Both the position numbers and the translations under genes were made by a program. DNA of 64,000 bases from Enoplolaimus lenunculus (taxonomy: Eukaryota; Nematoda; Enoplea; Enoplida; Thoracostomopsidae), in assembly GCA_030248215.1 (NCBI GenBank), contig JASANG010000696.1, positions 1 through 64,000 of the forward strand, read 5' to 3'. The notes beneath the pieces were generated by a model. It ran no database searches. It had not been told where the DNA came from and saw nothing but the letters and a program-made list of their open reading frames with translations. Shown here piece after piece: positions 11,101-26,100 of this stretch. How positions within the stretch are numbered: the first letter of the stretch is position 1; the number at the start of each line of letters is the position of its first letter.

Positions 11101-14100
11101 TTGCTGGTCATTAGACTTTACGTTATGATCATTTCGGCTGAGCAATTCCGGTTCCGTTTCATCAGCTGTTGATTTAGAATGACGTATCGAAGTTTGCTTG
11201 GTATCATTTGCTATGTTTTCCCTGGTTCTTACTCTTAGTGTTGTGACGTGGTTACGTTCCACAAATACTTGTTGCTGAGTTGTATCACTTGCGTTTGCTC
11301 GAAGTACTTCTGTATTTTGCTGTATTTCAGGATATTCAGTGCCATGTTGCTCGTGATTATCAGAAGATTGTTGGTGTTCGGGAGGTACACGGTAGGTTTC
11401 TGATTTCTGAAATTAAAGTTTTGCATTTTATGGACTATTTTCCCAAAACGCGTTGTTAGATAGTGAAATTTCCAATAAAAGCAATTTTTTTATTCGTTGA
11501 CACGAAGTTTTTTAATTTTTCTATACATTTTATAGAATACCTTATTTTCTATGACTTGGAGCTTTTGTATTTCTAGATATTCTGATCAATCGTCCATCTC
11601 TATACACTGTCACGATTGCTTAGTATAAGATCCGCTTTTCTTGTGCAGTTTCGCAATCAAACGTTTTTTAGATTTTTAAATTTAAGAATAATTAATATAA
11701 GTTCATCATAGATAGGTACTGACACTCAACACAGCGGCAACAAAAGTTCGGCTTCGGATTCGGCAAAAATTTGAGGTTTGCATTCGGATTCGGTTGTGAT
11801 AAAACCGAATCCAAAGGCCGATTTCAATAATGTTCTGCAATATGTTTTCATTTTCAAACTATAAAAAACTTAAACTTGTTATAAAAATCAATTTTTGTTT
11901 CAGGTCACAAATCGTGGCACAACTGAGGTCACGGACGAAATATACGTATCAACGTTTACATGTTTATATGTCCGAGTACTCACTACCGACTGCGTCAACA
12001 TTTATTTAAACCAAGCCTAACATAATTCTAACCTAAAAGCTGAATGGATGGCAGGCTTATGATTCTGCAGCATCGGTCGATGTATTATTGCAGTAAAGTG
12101 TGTTCCATGCGCGGGCTTAAGTTTGAACGAAGCTTAAAGCATGTAGTGGCAGACCACTGTCTCGAGTAATACATAAATTGTAGGACATAGATCGCGTGTG
12201 TATAAAACATAAGTTTTTATAAAAGGTTCATTCTTTTAAAACAAATTTGGAAGAAAGTTTGATTTTGGAACCAGAGGTTCGTTAGTCACGGCAATGGAAA
12301 TACAAATGTTATGGAGGTCGATATTTCGTAGATCGCATATTTTCATATACGTATACTTACGCTGTTTTGAATTTCCATGCTAAACGGTGTTTGTCATTTG
12401 TCACATACAAGGCTTTTGTATCTTCGCTTGGTTTTTGCGTAGGCGAACACAACATCGATAAAAATAAGCTAGGATACGTGTGTATGTTGTCTATTGGTCG
12501 CGTATGACCAATTTTGCTCGACCGAAAAATAGTCTATAAAAGTGTATAGAAAAAATAAAACGTACATTTTTGCACCCTTACAAAAGTGGTCCATTCAATA
12601 CATCTCGACGAGCTCAATTCAACGCTACCATTTTTTGCATGTTCAACGGTCCAAAAATGACCTTCGAAATAATAAACCCGCACAGATTGTGTGCAGAAAG
12701 TATCTATCAGTCACATGTTCGTAAAATATCAGCTTTACCAGGTTTATTCTTTCACATAACTTTGATTTTTCGTTGTACTTTATTATATGGTATAAAACGT
12801 TAAGATTTAAAGGGTCATAAAAACAATAGAACCGGGGATCTTGCAGTGCTAAACATGGCATCGTTGAACTCTGCGCGTCAAAATCATTATAAAATGAATT
12901 ATTTTTTATATTCCTGTGGGGTTCCATATTCCGTACCTCCGCCGAATATCGACCCCCCATAGGATTTCATTAAAAACCACCCTATCTGACGTACTTTTAT
13001 CAGCTGAGTAAAAATGTACATCCTCATTTCTACGCGACATCCGGTTCTATTATGGCAACCGGAATTTCCGCAAATTTAACACCCAACACTATGTACCAAT
13101 GCTGTTTTATAGCACGAAATGCCTGCTTCAATTCGAGGGTCGAAAGCTGAACATGATACTCTTTTGCTGCAACAAACATATTTGTTTTTATATTTCATTG
13201 TTTCTTTACTCCTCTGGATACTCTCAAGTACAAATGAAAATATTTCTAGTGCTCAAATTGAACGTTTTGTTTTTTTAAAAATACAACTCAAGCCCCAGTA
13301 CTACCGGAAAAGAAAACCCCAGAATAACCCCCAGCTAAAATGAGTAAACCAATTTTACACACTAGCCATTGAGCAGAACAAGATTTTTTCTTTAGTATAT
13401 TGTAACGTAAATTCTTACAAAACTTCAATGGCCCATATTGGACCAGAGGGCCTGTATGCCCAGGAAGGGCACCATTGAACTCTCAACGCCATTTGCATAT
13501 TTTAAACTTTCGGTGAAGGTACGGAATCTGGACCCCCTCTACTAAAAGGTTAAGGACATCTGACCCCCTTCCATAACATAAAAATTAGCAACACAGTACA
13601 GCGTTCAAGTGCATTTAGCCTAAGGCCCTCGGTTAATAGACTTTAGTGAGTGACAAATTTTGATTACTTTCCAAATGAAAGACTAAAAATTGGAAGGCGA
13701 CCGTAAAGCATCCACAATCGATATGCTGTTTTGTTGCCACCTCTTCAGCTTTATTAAAAAATAGGCTTTCAAGCAAACGACAGTGTTTCGTATAAAATTT
13801 ATTTGAAAAAACAGAAGAAAGTATCATGTACATGAACTTACTAATAAAAATCAATATACAAAATAATAAAAAATACTTTACGTCTTTAAAGTATCAAATT
13901 TATGATCACAATTTATTTATACCTGTTCCAGAAAAAGTCCCAAAACTTAGCGAGGTGAACAGAAAAAAACTTAGTAAAAAAGAAAATATAACTCTATAAA
14001 ACCCATAAGGAAAGACCTTTAAATTATAAAAATCTTTAAAACAAATTATGTCATTAGTAATTAGCCCTCAACGCTAATTGGAACACGAAGTATCTATCGT

Positions 14101-17100
14101 TCACATGTTCGTAAAATATAAGCTTAACCAGGTTTATTCCTTCCACAAAATTGTATGTTGTTTGTATATGCTTTATATGGCACAAAGTTAAATTTAACAC
14201 CTACCTAAAAGACAATACGCGCAATAAAAATTATTTAAACCAAATCTATATGAGTTTTATATATATTTTTCTCTATACATAGATTAAACCACCCAAAATT
14301 AAAAAACAACTCGTATTCGCGACAATCTAAAGTTACAAAAACAATAACTTTGATTATATCCAAAAATTTTATACATGGTGTAAATTATTTACGCAAATAA
14401 AAACAACGTAAAACCATAGTATAATCTTTCACCATTTTTCCCACAAATAATTCCGTTTACTTATACAAAGAAAAAAAATTTAGACTTTTTAGATTATTTA
14501 CAACTATTATTATGAAAATTCAACATTTAAAAATATATCAATTTAACGTAAATCAAAAATTTTATTAGCCAAGACAAAAATAAGTAAACAAGTGTTTACC
14601 ATTTCTCATAAAAACAATCTGATGGTTCTTTTTTTTTTTTTATACCAATCCTTAAAAAAAAAAGAACAAAAATATCAAAAATATATAGAAAACACCATAG
14701 AAGAGCAGATCAAAAAAAGCGAATACAGGCAATGCAACACCATCACAAAAAACAAAACTAACTGTATAATATTTATAAGGGCTTTACAATTATCCAGCAA
14801 GCAAAAAATTTTATTATTATTACATCGTCCATAGCTTCTTTCTTTTCTAAAAAAACTTTAAGCTAAAAACCATAAAACTTTCAAATCAACAACAATACCA
14901 CACCACAGGCATATTAACGAAATGAGAAAAAAAAACATCACAAAAGTAAATTTAATAATTTTCATATTAACTAACGAGTTAGAAAATATAAAGGACAATA
15001 ATTAACACCACACCACTATGTAATACAAAGCTAATCAACTTTTAAGTTAAATAATATTACAAAAAAAATAAATAAATAAAATGTTTATTCTAAATTAATT
15101 ATTTTCCTGTTTTAAACTTTTGGTATTACTATTTAACGTAGTAGGATATAGCCTAATCTAGAACCGCGCAAACCCCTAGCAAATGTTTTTAACACCAAGC
15201 CTTTCTATATTCAATAACTTATAGTTTTTAGGAACACCCCCTTACTAGTAATTTAGTGAAATATAGACTAGCAAAAATAACCCTATCCACCCTGACATCG
15301 TGTAAGATTTGACTCCTTCTAAGGTTAAACTTACTTAAACGTTTAAAAACCCCGGCAATATCTAGATCATGGGCCATCTAACCTCAGCCATAATTTGCGC
15401 TTGCATCTTTTTAAATTCAGCTCGAGTGTGCCCCAATCTTTAGCTTCCTCAGATTAAAAATAACTTTAGCACACAATTTATTAAAATGTAACTTTAATAT
15501 CATATATTATCTTAAAAGTGAAATTCAGCGACTGGTCAATGATTTCTAAACCAGCACAAATGTGCTTTGGTTTGTTTAAAAACATATGTACCTAAATTAT
15601 TGTTAGCTTTTAAAAAAACTAAAACAGTAACAAGGAACGAAGCGAGATGTACACATGTGTATACAAGTAAGGTACAACCAGAAGGTCACCGCACAAGTAA
15701 GGTACAACCAGAAGGTCACCGCTGACACTCACTTAAACTTTTGGTGTTGGGGCCGTATGCTCAAATGTGTGCACATAGCATCTATCACCAGAATAAGTAC
15801 CAGCGAGTTGAAATTGTTGCCTTTTTGTACTATAAAAGACCAACATTTCATATGTGGTTTGCATTTTTTCCGTTAACAGATGCTGTGCTACAGAAAACAC
15901 AGGATGTTTAAAGTAAAACACTTTTAGGAATTTCCTCACCCACTTTAAAATGCATTTCCTTCCCTAGTACACATCCCTCATACAATTATATGGAATTATT
16001 ATCTAGATTACACGGTTTGTTTCTAGTGAGGTAACACACCACCCCCTTGGTAAGGTTTTTGAATCGCTTTTCTGGATCTAGCCTCCCTCCTCTTTTTCCA
16101 ATCTTTTTTTTACACCTCTCCTGTTTTTAGGCTTTTTTTTTAAATTTTATATCAGTTTTAAACAGCTTTTTCCTACTAATTTTTCCATTGTCCCTTTATT
16201 AACCTCCTTATTTAAGAGAACTTTATATTTCTTTCTTTTAACCCCCCTCATTTATTTATCTTTTTCTAACACTACAACCTCTTCTTTTTTAGCTACATTT
16301 AAATCTAAGACAATTTTGTATTAGTCCTTTAGGTTATATTATATATTTATTTGTTAACAGTTATGGGTGGAACATTTACAAAAAAACAATAGCGCTAACA
16401 ATAATTTAGAAACCTTCACGCTTCTATCTTATTATCTTTCTAGTTAAACTTTCATTTTCCATATTTCATTATTCATCTTCTTCTGACGTTTATTTTTTTC
16501 GTCTTGTAAAAAACTATCTGGTTCTTTAAACATGTTTGAATCACTACTTACGTTAAATATTTATAATGACAATGAGGAGGAAGCGAAATTTTTTCAGATC
16601 CCTTTTATCTGATCTCCAGGAAAGCTCCATTTGTTTATTAAACTTTCTTCTCTCATAATTCTTCAATATACACATTTTCTAAATTATATGTTAAATACAT
16701 ATCAACATTTTTATTGTTTATAAATACTGTTTAAAATCTAGTTATCTTCTTGCTATCAATTCTATAAGCTGGATCGTTGTCTTTCGATTCGTGTCATATC
16801 ACAGGGATCTTATGGATTCGGATTCAAGTTTGGTTTAATTCGGGGAGAAGCCTCCATCCCTTTATGTTTTTCATTTTAAGCTTTTTAATCTATAAAATCA
16901 TTTTATTTCAGTGAAAATCTCAGAACTGACGTTGGGAGGAAATATAACGTATTAAATGTTATACGGCTGGATTGGTTATATTCTAACTTGTTTTTAAATG
17001 ATTTTACAGCTTCAAATTTTTATTATATTTCTAGATAGGATCGACTAACGTTTTGAAAACGACATTGTAAAATTTAAATTATCACACTTTTTTACCACAT

Positions 17101-20100
17101 TCCTTTATGGCTTTGTATTTTAGCATTCTCTAACCTTTGCTCTAGTTTAGAATCTCATATTCTTTAATATCCATACTTCACTATCGCTTCAGATCTGGTA
17201 AGATCATTTTTCTATTATTTGCATTTTTCTTATTATTCCTTCTTGTATCTTCATGTTATAAGCTAATTTCCTATCGTTTTTAACAAAATTCGTACCATCA
17301 ATCAATATCTATCAAAAATTGAAAATCTATCCCTTTAATGTTTATTTTCGTAGGACAATTTAAGTGTGGTACCGTGCCCTTTTTAGAACAATCAAACACA
17401 TACGTACTTATAACTTGTTGCAACATATTGTTCTTGTCCACTGTTTGTTCTTTCAATGTTTCGTTAATAATATGCTCATGTCTTCAATCATGATATAAAA
17501 ACAAAAATATAACTGGGTACATGGTGTAAAAACTATTTCAACAGACGAAATAATGTCCAATTGATAGAAAAGAATGTAACTGGACGGTTACATTCTGTGT
17601 TTAAAAATATGTAACTTTAGCACAAGTTGCGCTTTTTGCCTACCCCCACATTTATAAAGGGTGGGTACAAACTGAGCATATAAACTACAGAATGCAATAT
17701 GAGCAAAAAGCAATACAGCTGACATTGGTCAAGGAAACAAAGTTATAGGATTAATATGTGCTATTGCCTAAGCTTGAATCTGTCATGCTAATATAATAGG
17801 ATCCGGACATGATATTATATGTACCACATTATAAAATCAATATTGGTATTTTCTACAGCTTACGAATATATAGTTCTTGAACGCTGAAAAACATAAAATA
17901 GATCAAGCACAAGTTTAATTTACCATTTTCGTTAATACTGATGATATCGATCTGTAAACAGACCATATGAGCAAATGATCTACACTAAAAAAACAAAACA
18001 AGTAAAGTACAAATACAACTAGACCAAATACATACCGCCTAACAAATGCATTTATGATAAGTTTAGCTAACGGTAGGGTTCCACTAATCTTTCCGAAAAA
18101 AAAAAATAGCTTAAGAAAATTTAAATTAATACCCGGGAGAATGTTCAGGGCTAAACTAAGTAATTGTATTTTTTATTCGTTTCTTTCCAGCACATAAAGG
18201 ATAAGCCGTCCTAAGTTTTCGGAGTTACCAAAAAAAATAAGAAAAAATTACAATTAAAGAGTGAAAACGCAGCATATTATATACGCTGAAAATGTACACG
18301 CCATTCGTTAAAAATACATATACGTATACTTACGTATGCGTCGGCTAATGTAAAGAACAGGGGAAACATGAAACAGATATAAGATAAAAGTAAGTAAGGT
18401 AAAAATTACCTACTGCTTAACTCCAGCAAAACAATGTCAAGCTTACTTATCAAAAAGGTCTATACAGATTAGAGAGGACTAGACCAATGGCCCTCACAGT
18501 AAAAATCTGTAACAAAGATAAACAATCTAAGGAGTTCCAGATTAAAGCTTCTATCAGAGTAGGGTAATTAACGATATAAAAATAACCTAACCATCATAAT
18601 CACATTGTGATTATTGTTTACCAGCAATCAAATGGAAAAAAATAATCATAATTTCTCAAAGAAAATTTTAAAGACCAAATCGAGACAAACTTATCGTCCG
18701 AGATACACCTTTCTAGTTCAGTCTGACAATTCTGTTCTTAAAATTTAAATTTTTTATGATTTTACATTTTACTTTTTATATGTATAGCAAATATATGGAA
18801 TAGGAATAAAATAACTTCGAAAAAATAATTGGACTATATTAAAGTTTAAAGGGACAAACAAAAAAGCAAAAGGTAGCTTAATTAAACAAACTGTTCTGAA
18901 TGATAAGGTCTCTAATAATATTATTAAAGTTAAGAAACAAAAGTAAAGGTTAGCTAAGTTAACAAACTCGGATGTTCATTATACTAGTCGTTTAATTATT
19001 TATTAAGTTAAAGAAAACAAAAGTAAGTCGTATTAACAATGTTAGGTTCAATAGTTATTAAAGTTAAAGAAACAAGTCAGTCGAAAAAACTTATATCTTA
19101 GAATATTGATAGTTAGGAAAGTGTGTAGTAGTTTCACTTTAAATCTTTTATTTGATTAAGTTAGACAAACAAAAGTAAGTGTAATTAAAAACTAGGATGT
19201 TCATGCAATCAACATACAAGGGTCTCCTTGAATAATTTGATTTGCCTCCCTACATGTGGAGTTATTTGTTGTATGAGAATTTAACTTAATGAAACTTGGA
19301 GTTATTTGTTTTATGAACAATATCTTTCACCAACGAGTATTGCTATATGTTGAATTGGCTTTAGTAATTGGTGTTATTATTTACATGAGACAAATTTGGA
19401 ATATCGACATACGTCTTATATCGTTTGCAATACCATCGGCTTGACAAACTCCGTTGTTCTTTTTCAATATGCAATTGCTTCGGGTACCTCTCGTTTGGTC
19501 ATTCATACGCTTTACTTCAACACACAGTCGTTTAGCTTTTCCACTTTTCCCTCTTTTTGGTTGTAATGTTCATGTGTCTGTTTTCCTTTCCTTTCACTTC
19601 CTGTCGTCTTCCATAGATTCTCGCTGTCCGTGTCTGTTTTGTGGTCCTTTCCATTTCGGAATTGCTTTTGAGACTGGTGTCCGTGTTGTTGGTTCCGTTT
19701 GCAATAATTCGGAATTGGCTTCGGCTTCAGTACCTGATGTCTGTATTGCTGGTTCCGTTTGTAAATGAATGGCTCGTGTCGTGTTCGTTTCCATAATAAT
19801 GCTTGTTCAGCATAGCTTCCTGTTGTTAATTCCGTTTGCAATAGTTCAAAATTCGCTTCGGATACAGCACTTGATTTCTGTATTATTCGTTCTTCTTCCA
19901 ACGGTTTTGAATTGAATGTAACGTTTGCGGTTTGTTCAAGTTCCAAATGGCGACAATATTGCGGTACCTCCTTTGCAATTATATTACCTGTAAAACCAAT
20001 TTTATTTCACCACTGACTGAGGCTTAGACTAAACTCAAGCCTAATAATAATAATCCTGCTATTACCTAATAGCCATTATTGAATCATGGTCATTCTAATC

Positions 20101-23100
20101 ATACTATTTGACTGTTCTCATCCGTGATATTGCATATATGTACCACAGTTTATAAAATCAATATTGCGTTATTTTCTTACAAGCTCTACGAGATATATAG
20201 TTCTTGCAACGCTGGCGGATTACAAACATTAAAATAGAGATCAAGCACAAGTTTAATTTACCATTTTCGTTAATACTGATGATATCGCATCCTCGTACAA
20301 CAGGACCAAGATATGCTGGCATGCAAGATGCATCTACAGCTAAAGGAAAACAAGAACAAGTAAAGTACAAATACATATGTCTTAGACCAATCTGCAGTTT
20401 AGGACAATACCAATCGTCCTAGACCAACATGCAATTTTATGCGATAGCAGTTTGATCTAAGCTAAACGGTAGGGTTCCACCTAAACTGCTGTTCCGGCGT
20501 TGCACAACACAGGAACCAGGAACAAAAATAAGCCTATAAGAAGAAATTATTTTAAAGTTTAAACTCAGTCCCGCGGAGAGATGGTTCAGGGCTAAAAGCA
20601 TGCCATAATCCTTTTTAGTTCGGTTCTCGATTACTTCCAGGCATATAAACGGAGTAAAAGTTGTTCGCCACTATTACAACCCAAAAATACAACTATAGTA
20701 AAAACGTATTTACAATCTAAAGAGTGAAAACTGCAGCATATTATATACGCTGGCTAAAATATTTGCTACACAAGCGCCATTCGTTAAAAATACATATACG
20801 TATACTTACGTATGCGTCGGCTAATGTAAAGAACAGGGGTGAAACAGTGAAACAGTATTATAAGCATATTCTAAAGCCTAAGCATAAGCGTAAGAATCTT
20901 CATATACCTAAGCCTAAGCTTAAAGCCTAAGCCAAGCAAAACAATTGGTCAAAAGCTTAAGCTTACTCTATTGTAGTCTCACAGAAAAAGGCTCCGCCCC
21001 TGATCTTTACATGGCTTCCAAGTGAATAAGGAGCTGAGGAAGGGAGGAGGTCTCTCCTTAAGCGTACATAGTGCCCCCTCTTATTCGTAGTTAAAATGAA
21101 TATCTGTTCAGCGTCCTAAAATCTGCAAGTAAAGTCACGTTTAAAACCAACCTAGTAGTACGTTCCAGAATTAACAGCTTGTCATAATGCATAGGTAATT
21201 TAAGTAACTAACAAAACTAAACCTTAAAATACATAAACAGGTTGTGAATTATTGTTGTACAGAATCAAGGAAACACAGTATACATACGATCAGTAATTCC
21301 TCAAAATTTTAACGAACAGACGAACCAAAAGGCTTCTAGAGAACAGAACAATTTATCACTCTTCTGAGAGAATGCGACTGCTACAACTCTTCTTTTGCTA
21401 TCAAATAGGTTACAGTCTCTGATCTCGGCATTCTTCTGTAAATATTTTGAATTTTTAATTAATGCATTTTACGTGTCCGTGTTCGTTTTCCTAAGAAAAC
21501 CTAAATCATGAAGATAACTCTATCCAAGCCACAAACTTAAGTTGTTCTCGTATACCTAAATGTAATAATCTGTTAAAAGCAAATAAGACTGTTTGAACGG
21601 TTCCAAAACGGTTAATGATACGTCACCATTCGCAGGAGATACGGGTTTTTGGACATTAGTTGTGTCAATACTTTGTAGACTACCTAAATTATTAACAGTA
21701 GGTACTATCGTAAATAGGAACAGTAAAACAGTGGTGGCTTAACCCACCAACAAAAAAGTACCTTAAAACTGACAGTTTTAAGCATTAATATAAAAAATAA
21801 TATCAGCATGTATGTACTTATGTACTTCGAGAATTATGTGCTCTGAGATCGAGTGATGGAGTATTCACCGAGAGCAGTATTCAATAAATAGTCATAAACT
21901 TCAAAACTATATTTCAGACAAGAGTTATAATGTAATAGTAACGGACACCTTCCATAAGGCAGTTTAGTAAGTATACAGTTTAACTTCCTTAATCAAGATA
22001 TTTTACACGTCCATAGTATCAGTAAATAACTAAAAAACCAAAGCTTATGCAGAAAGAATTTATCATTCATTTATCCTTAGTGTGCAATTGAAAAAACAAC
22101 TAACATAAATCATAACATTTGCTTAGAGGTTTTCTGCAGGAGCATGAGGCAATAGTTGTACTCTGCTTAAACCACTGTTTGTACCTAGGAACATAATTAT
22201 TGCAATTGGCAAAATTTCGACTGTCGGACTCCCTATGTTTTAAAGCAAACCAATGATATTCATTAAGACTGAAAAGATTAAGATGAAACCGTTTACATGC
22301 GTCTGTTGCTTCAATTAAATAAATTAAGGTATGAGATTAAAAATTATCCCTGTAAAAAGTACCAAAAAAGAACTCCTGCTAATTTACTAACGGTCGGTAA
22401 AAATGACTCCGATACTGTCTAGAAAAAGGCGTCTAATTCAGATTAAAATAGTTTTCATATCAATTTGACTAAATTTGCAGTGCCATTATGCTCTTATGCA
22501 TGGTATTCAAAACAGTTTTACAGATCTTTAATAAATATAAAAAGTACGTATCTAAGTTCCGAAAAGTGGACACTAATGTGTTTTTCTGCTATACGTATAC
22601 GTCTTAGCTTTTCATTTATTAATGTTTTATTAGGCAAACTTACGTTCTACACAATCTGCATTTGGAATATGATCATAGGAATTGTGATAATTTTGGATGT
22701 CCATTTCGCTGCTTTCTGTAAACAATTAAATAAATTATCGATATGTACACCATTTTTATGTACTCTCTTAGAGTGAGGCTTACCAGTAGTAATGGTTTAA
22801 ATGTTTTCAGCCTTAAATTCTTGGCTTATGATGTCGTAAAATTTCCCAGTATTAATAGGTTAGTGCCAGAAATAGGCCAAAAACTTTTGCAGGTGGGTGG
22901 TTAAGTTGTAAGGTAGGGACCAGGGTTCAACCGGATAATCTGTTCTGGCCAGAATTCCTGCAAAAAATCAACTCCTGTTCGGAAGTCAAATTTTACGGGA
23001 ATTTTAGCCGGAATCGGATTTCCGATGGAACCCTGGTTAGTTCAATATAAAAATTATTCACCCTTTAATACATCGGAATTCCGATGGAACCCTGGTTAGT

Positions 23101-26100
23101 TCAATATAAAAATTCACCCTTTAATACACACAACGCTTGTGTGGCAAACATTATATTCGCATCTTATGATCTGTTTTCAAGCTGGTAAATTGTTACCGTA
23201 TATTAAACTATAAACTTAATAAAATAATAGTTTACGTTAACTTGACGACGTAGCTCCACCCTGGTTTTTTGGAGACAGGATTGCAACCTGTCCAAAGCGG
23301 ATTAATAACCCTTTCATCAAATAATGGGTAGAGTAAGAATTTAACATGAACTAAGTTGGTGGAAAAAAATTTACACAACTGAGCAGATTTTGCACCTGCA
23401 AGTTGATCAAACCCGTGATGCCTCTCAGAGTAACATTGGCCACTTTAGTGGTTATAATAACCTGTACTACAATTTTATGTTAATAAACTGAATTGAAATT
23501 GAATTCAAGGCTTATCGTTTTGCTTTGCTTATGATTATACCCTGTATCTCACCCCAAAAATTATTTCAAAAATGGCTAATTTTGGCATAACTGAGCTGGC
23601 AGCCTGCACCAGTAGCTAACATATCATTATGAAACCTTAGTTTCGGGATAAAACTCACTCACCGAAGTTGGTAGCGCCTTGAACGTTTTCAACTACGCTA
23701 TTGTTCTTGTATTTGCGTTCACAAGATTCGGTAAAGTCTAAAACAAGAAACCATGTTGTACCATAATTTACAATACGTAAATACCTTCAAGTTCAATTTG
23801 GCCTTTGGCCAACGACAACCGGTACGATATGCCAACAGGGTAGATTGCATATAGATGACGCATAACCCCACAATTAGACATTCCCCCCTAACAACACCCC
23901 CCACCAAAAATATCACCTTTATCACCATAAAAAAACTACACCCCCTCATTAAAAAAAAAAACAACAAACCACCTAAAACAAAACAAAAAAAACAACCAAA
24001 AAAAAAAAAAAAAATAAAAAACACACACAACAACACCACAAAAACAAAAAAAAAAAAGAAAACAAAAACAAAAAAAAAAAAAAATATCCAATATATCTAC
24101 AACTACACTCTCTCCTTATAAAAAAAAAAAACTTTAACTTTTTTCTTTCTTTCCCCGTAATCATTATATTTATTATTTCAAAATAAAAAATAAAATAAAA
24201 AAAAAAATTAAACCAAACCAAAAACAAACAACCAAAAAACGAAAAATATAAAAAAAAAATATAGAAAAAAAAAAACAAAACAAACAAAAAACCCTCACTT
24301 TCCGTTTGTCCCGGTCCCAACTAACCAAATTTTAATTTTAATTTCAATGCCCCCACTCACAAACCCAAAACCTAAAAAAAACAAAATAAAAAAAACAAAA
24401 AACCATACACCCTCCCCCCCCCCCCCCCCCTACACTACTTATAAAGAATAGGTATATATAATGTACCAAGACAATTACTAGACGCATTGTATTGTGCAGC
24501 TCCTTTTATTGAGTTAATACACAACGACGTTTCATTACATGCTTGAACGGCCCCACACTAAAATTAATATCAATATACAAATTATTATGTAAGTAGCACA
24601 CACATTCGTTTGGAACGTCCATTATCCTCAAGTCTTTAAACACAAGTTTAATTTATAAATCAATGACAAATTAACAAGAGAGTTTTTCAATGGCACGACA
24701 GAAATTGTTAGCATCGGTTAACAAAAATTTGTTATGAAGAACAAAGACTAAGCTAAAGTCTAAACCTATTTGAAGAGGTTGTTGTTAAAATGAAGCCTTC
24801 CGTAAAAATAGCGCTGAAAACTCAACGAAGCTCATATCAATAGCTGTTTAACATCTGCCTAAAACTTCAATGATAGCGAAAAAAGCGAAATGACGTGCGA
24901 GTGGTAAAAACAGTAACATAATAGGCTGTATATATGACCTGCACTTTGGATTAAGCTTATAGGTATATCGCACAAATGGCCCTTGACAAATTAAGTTGTA
25001 TTGCTCGACGAGTCCTCGGTGACTAATATTGCCGTGATATGACACGGCCACACGGCATATACCTTATGTGATAGCGTTTTCTTTTTTCGGGCTTGTATAT
25101 TACGTGACCAACCAGGAGTTCTTTTTATAGACGTTGCGTTGTTCACAATTATACGCGGTAAATGTTCGTTTTCAGCATTCAAAGCATCATTGCTGGCTTG
25201 ACACTCGGAAATAATACGAGCTTGTTTTTCGCAAATTGTGTAATCAGGTTGCGTCTGCGTTTCCTTCAAACAAAATCTAGGTAAAAAATATACATACTAC
25301 ACAACATGTTAAAAGAAACGAAAATAAACGTTAAAAACAGCGAACCAAATAAACCTCGTCGTTGTTTTAACACCAAAATTTGTTTATATGTTTGATACTA
25401 GTTTAGTTGCCTTGGAAATCACAAAGATATACGAATGGGCGTTTAAGGCATACTAAGAATAGCAGTTTTTGGAGCTAGGCTTTGGCTTAGAATACGCTTA
25501 AGCTTGTACAATTGTGGGAGTATGTCGTAAGTGTTATATGTTAAAAGAAAACCTAAACGTGTAAATATATCACGGGTGAATGGTAACTCATAAAACACGT
25601 GCATTCAGCTGGCACTAAAGTTTCGTTTCATGAACTCATCAAGATATTACGTATGTTTATTAAAATTTCATCCTGATCCGGGTATTCCGGGTATCTTCTC
25701 CGAAAAATTCTGTCACTTTAATGTCTATACGGCTCTCAAGCGTACATACTTGTTCGCTGGAAACAACTCCACGTTTTCGCTTCTTTGAATCTGCTTTTTT
25801 TGGACCAACATTTTCTTTATTTAAATGAAAACCAATATCATTTTGTTTTCTCTAAAAAAACGTATATTATGCGTACGTGAAAAGTTTACTTCACGAAGAC
25901 GTGCAACGAACAATTTGATCAGGCGGAGAAACACAAAACGGAAAAAGCTTCCTTTGACATTACATACGTAAGTATATACGTACGGTTCGTATATAGCAAA
26001 CAGCCGTTGTTTGTTTTGTGCAAGCTGAACATGGACGCATCCTACCTTCCGGTTGTATCTATAAGTTGCGCAGGTTCCTCTCAACACACTTACACAGATA

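Noticed and set aside
12643-12960. 105-residue minus frame
   Set aside because: It lies across dispersed repeat copies and has no splice support.
23719-24320. Phe/Leu-rich minus frames resembling membrane proteins
   Set aside because: They arise from the T/G-rich complement of the low-complexity tract.
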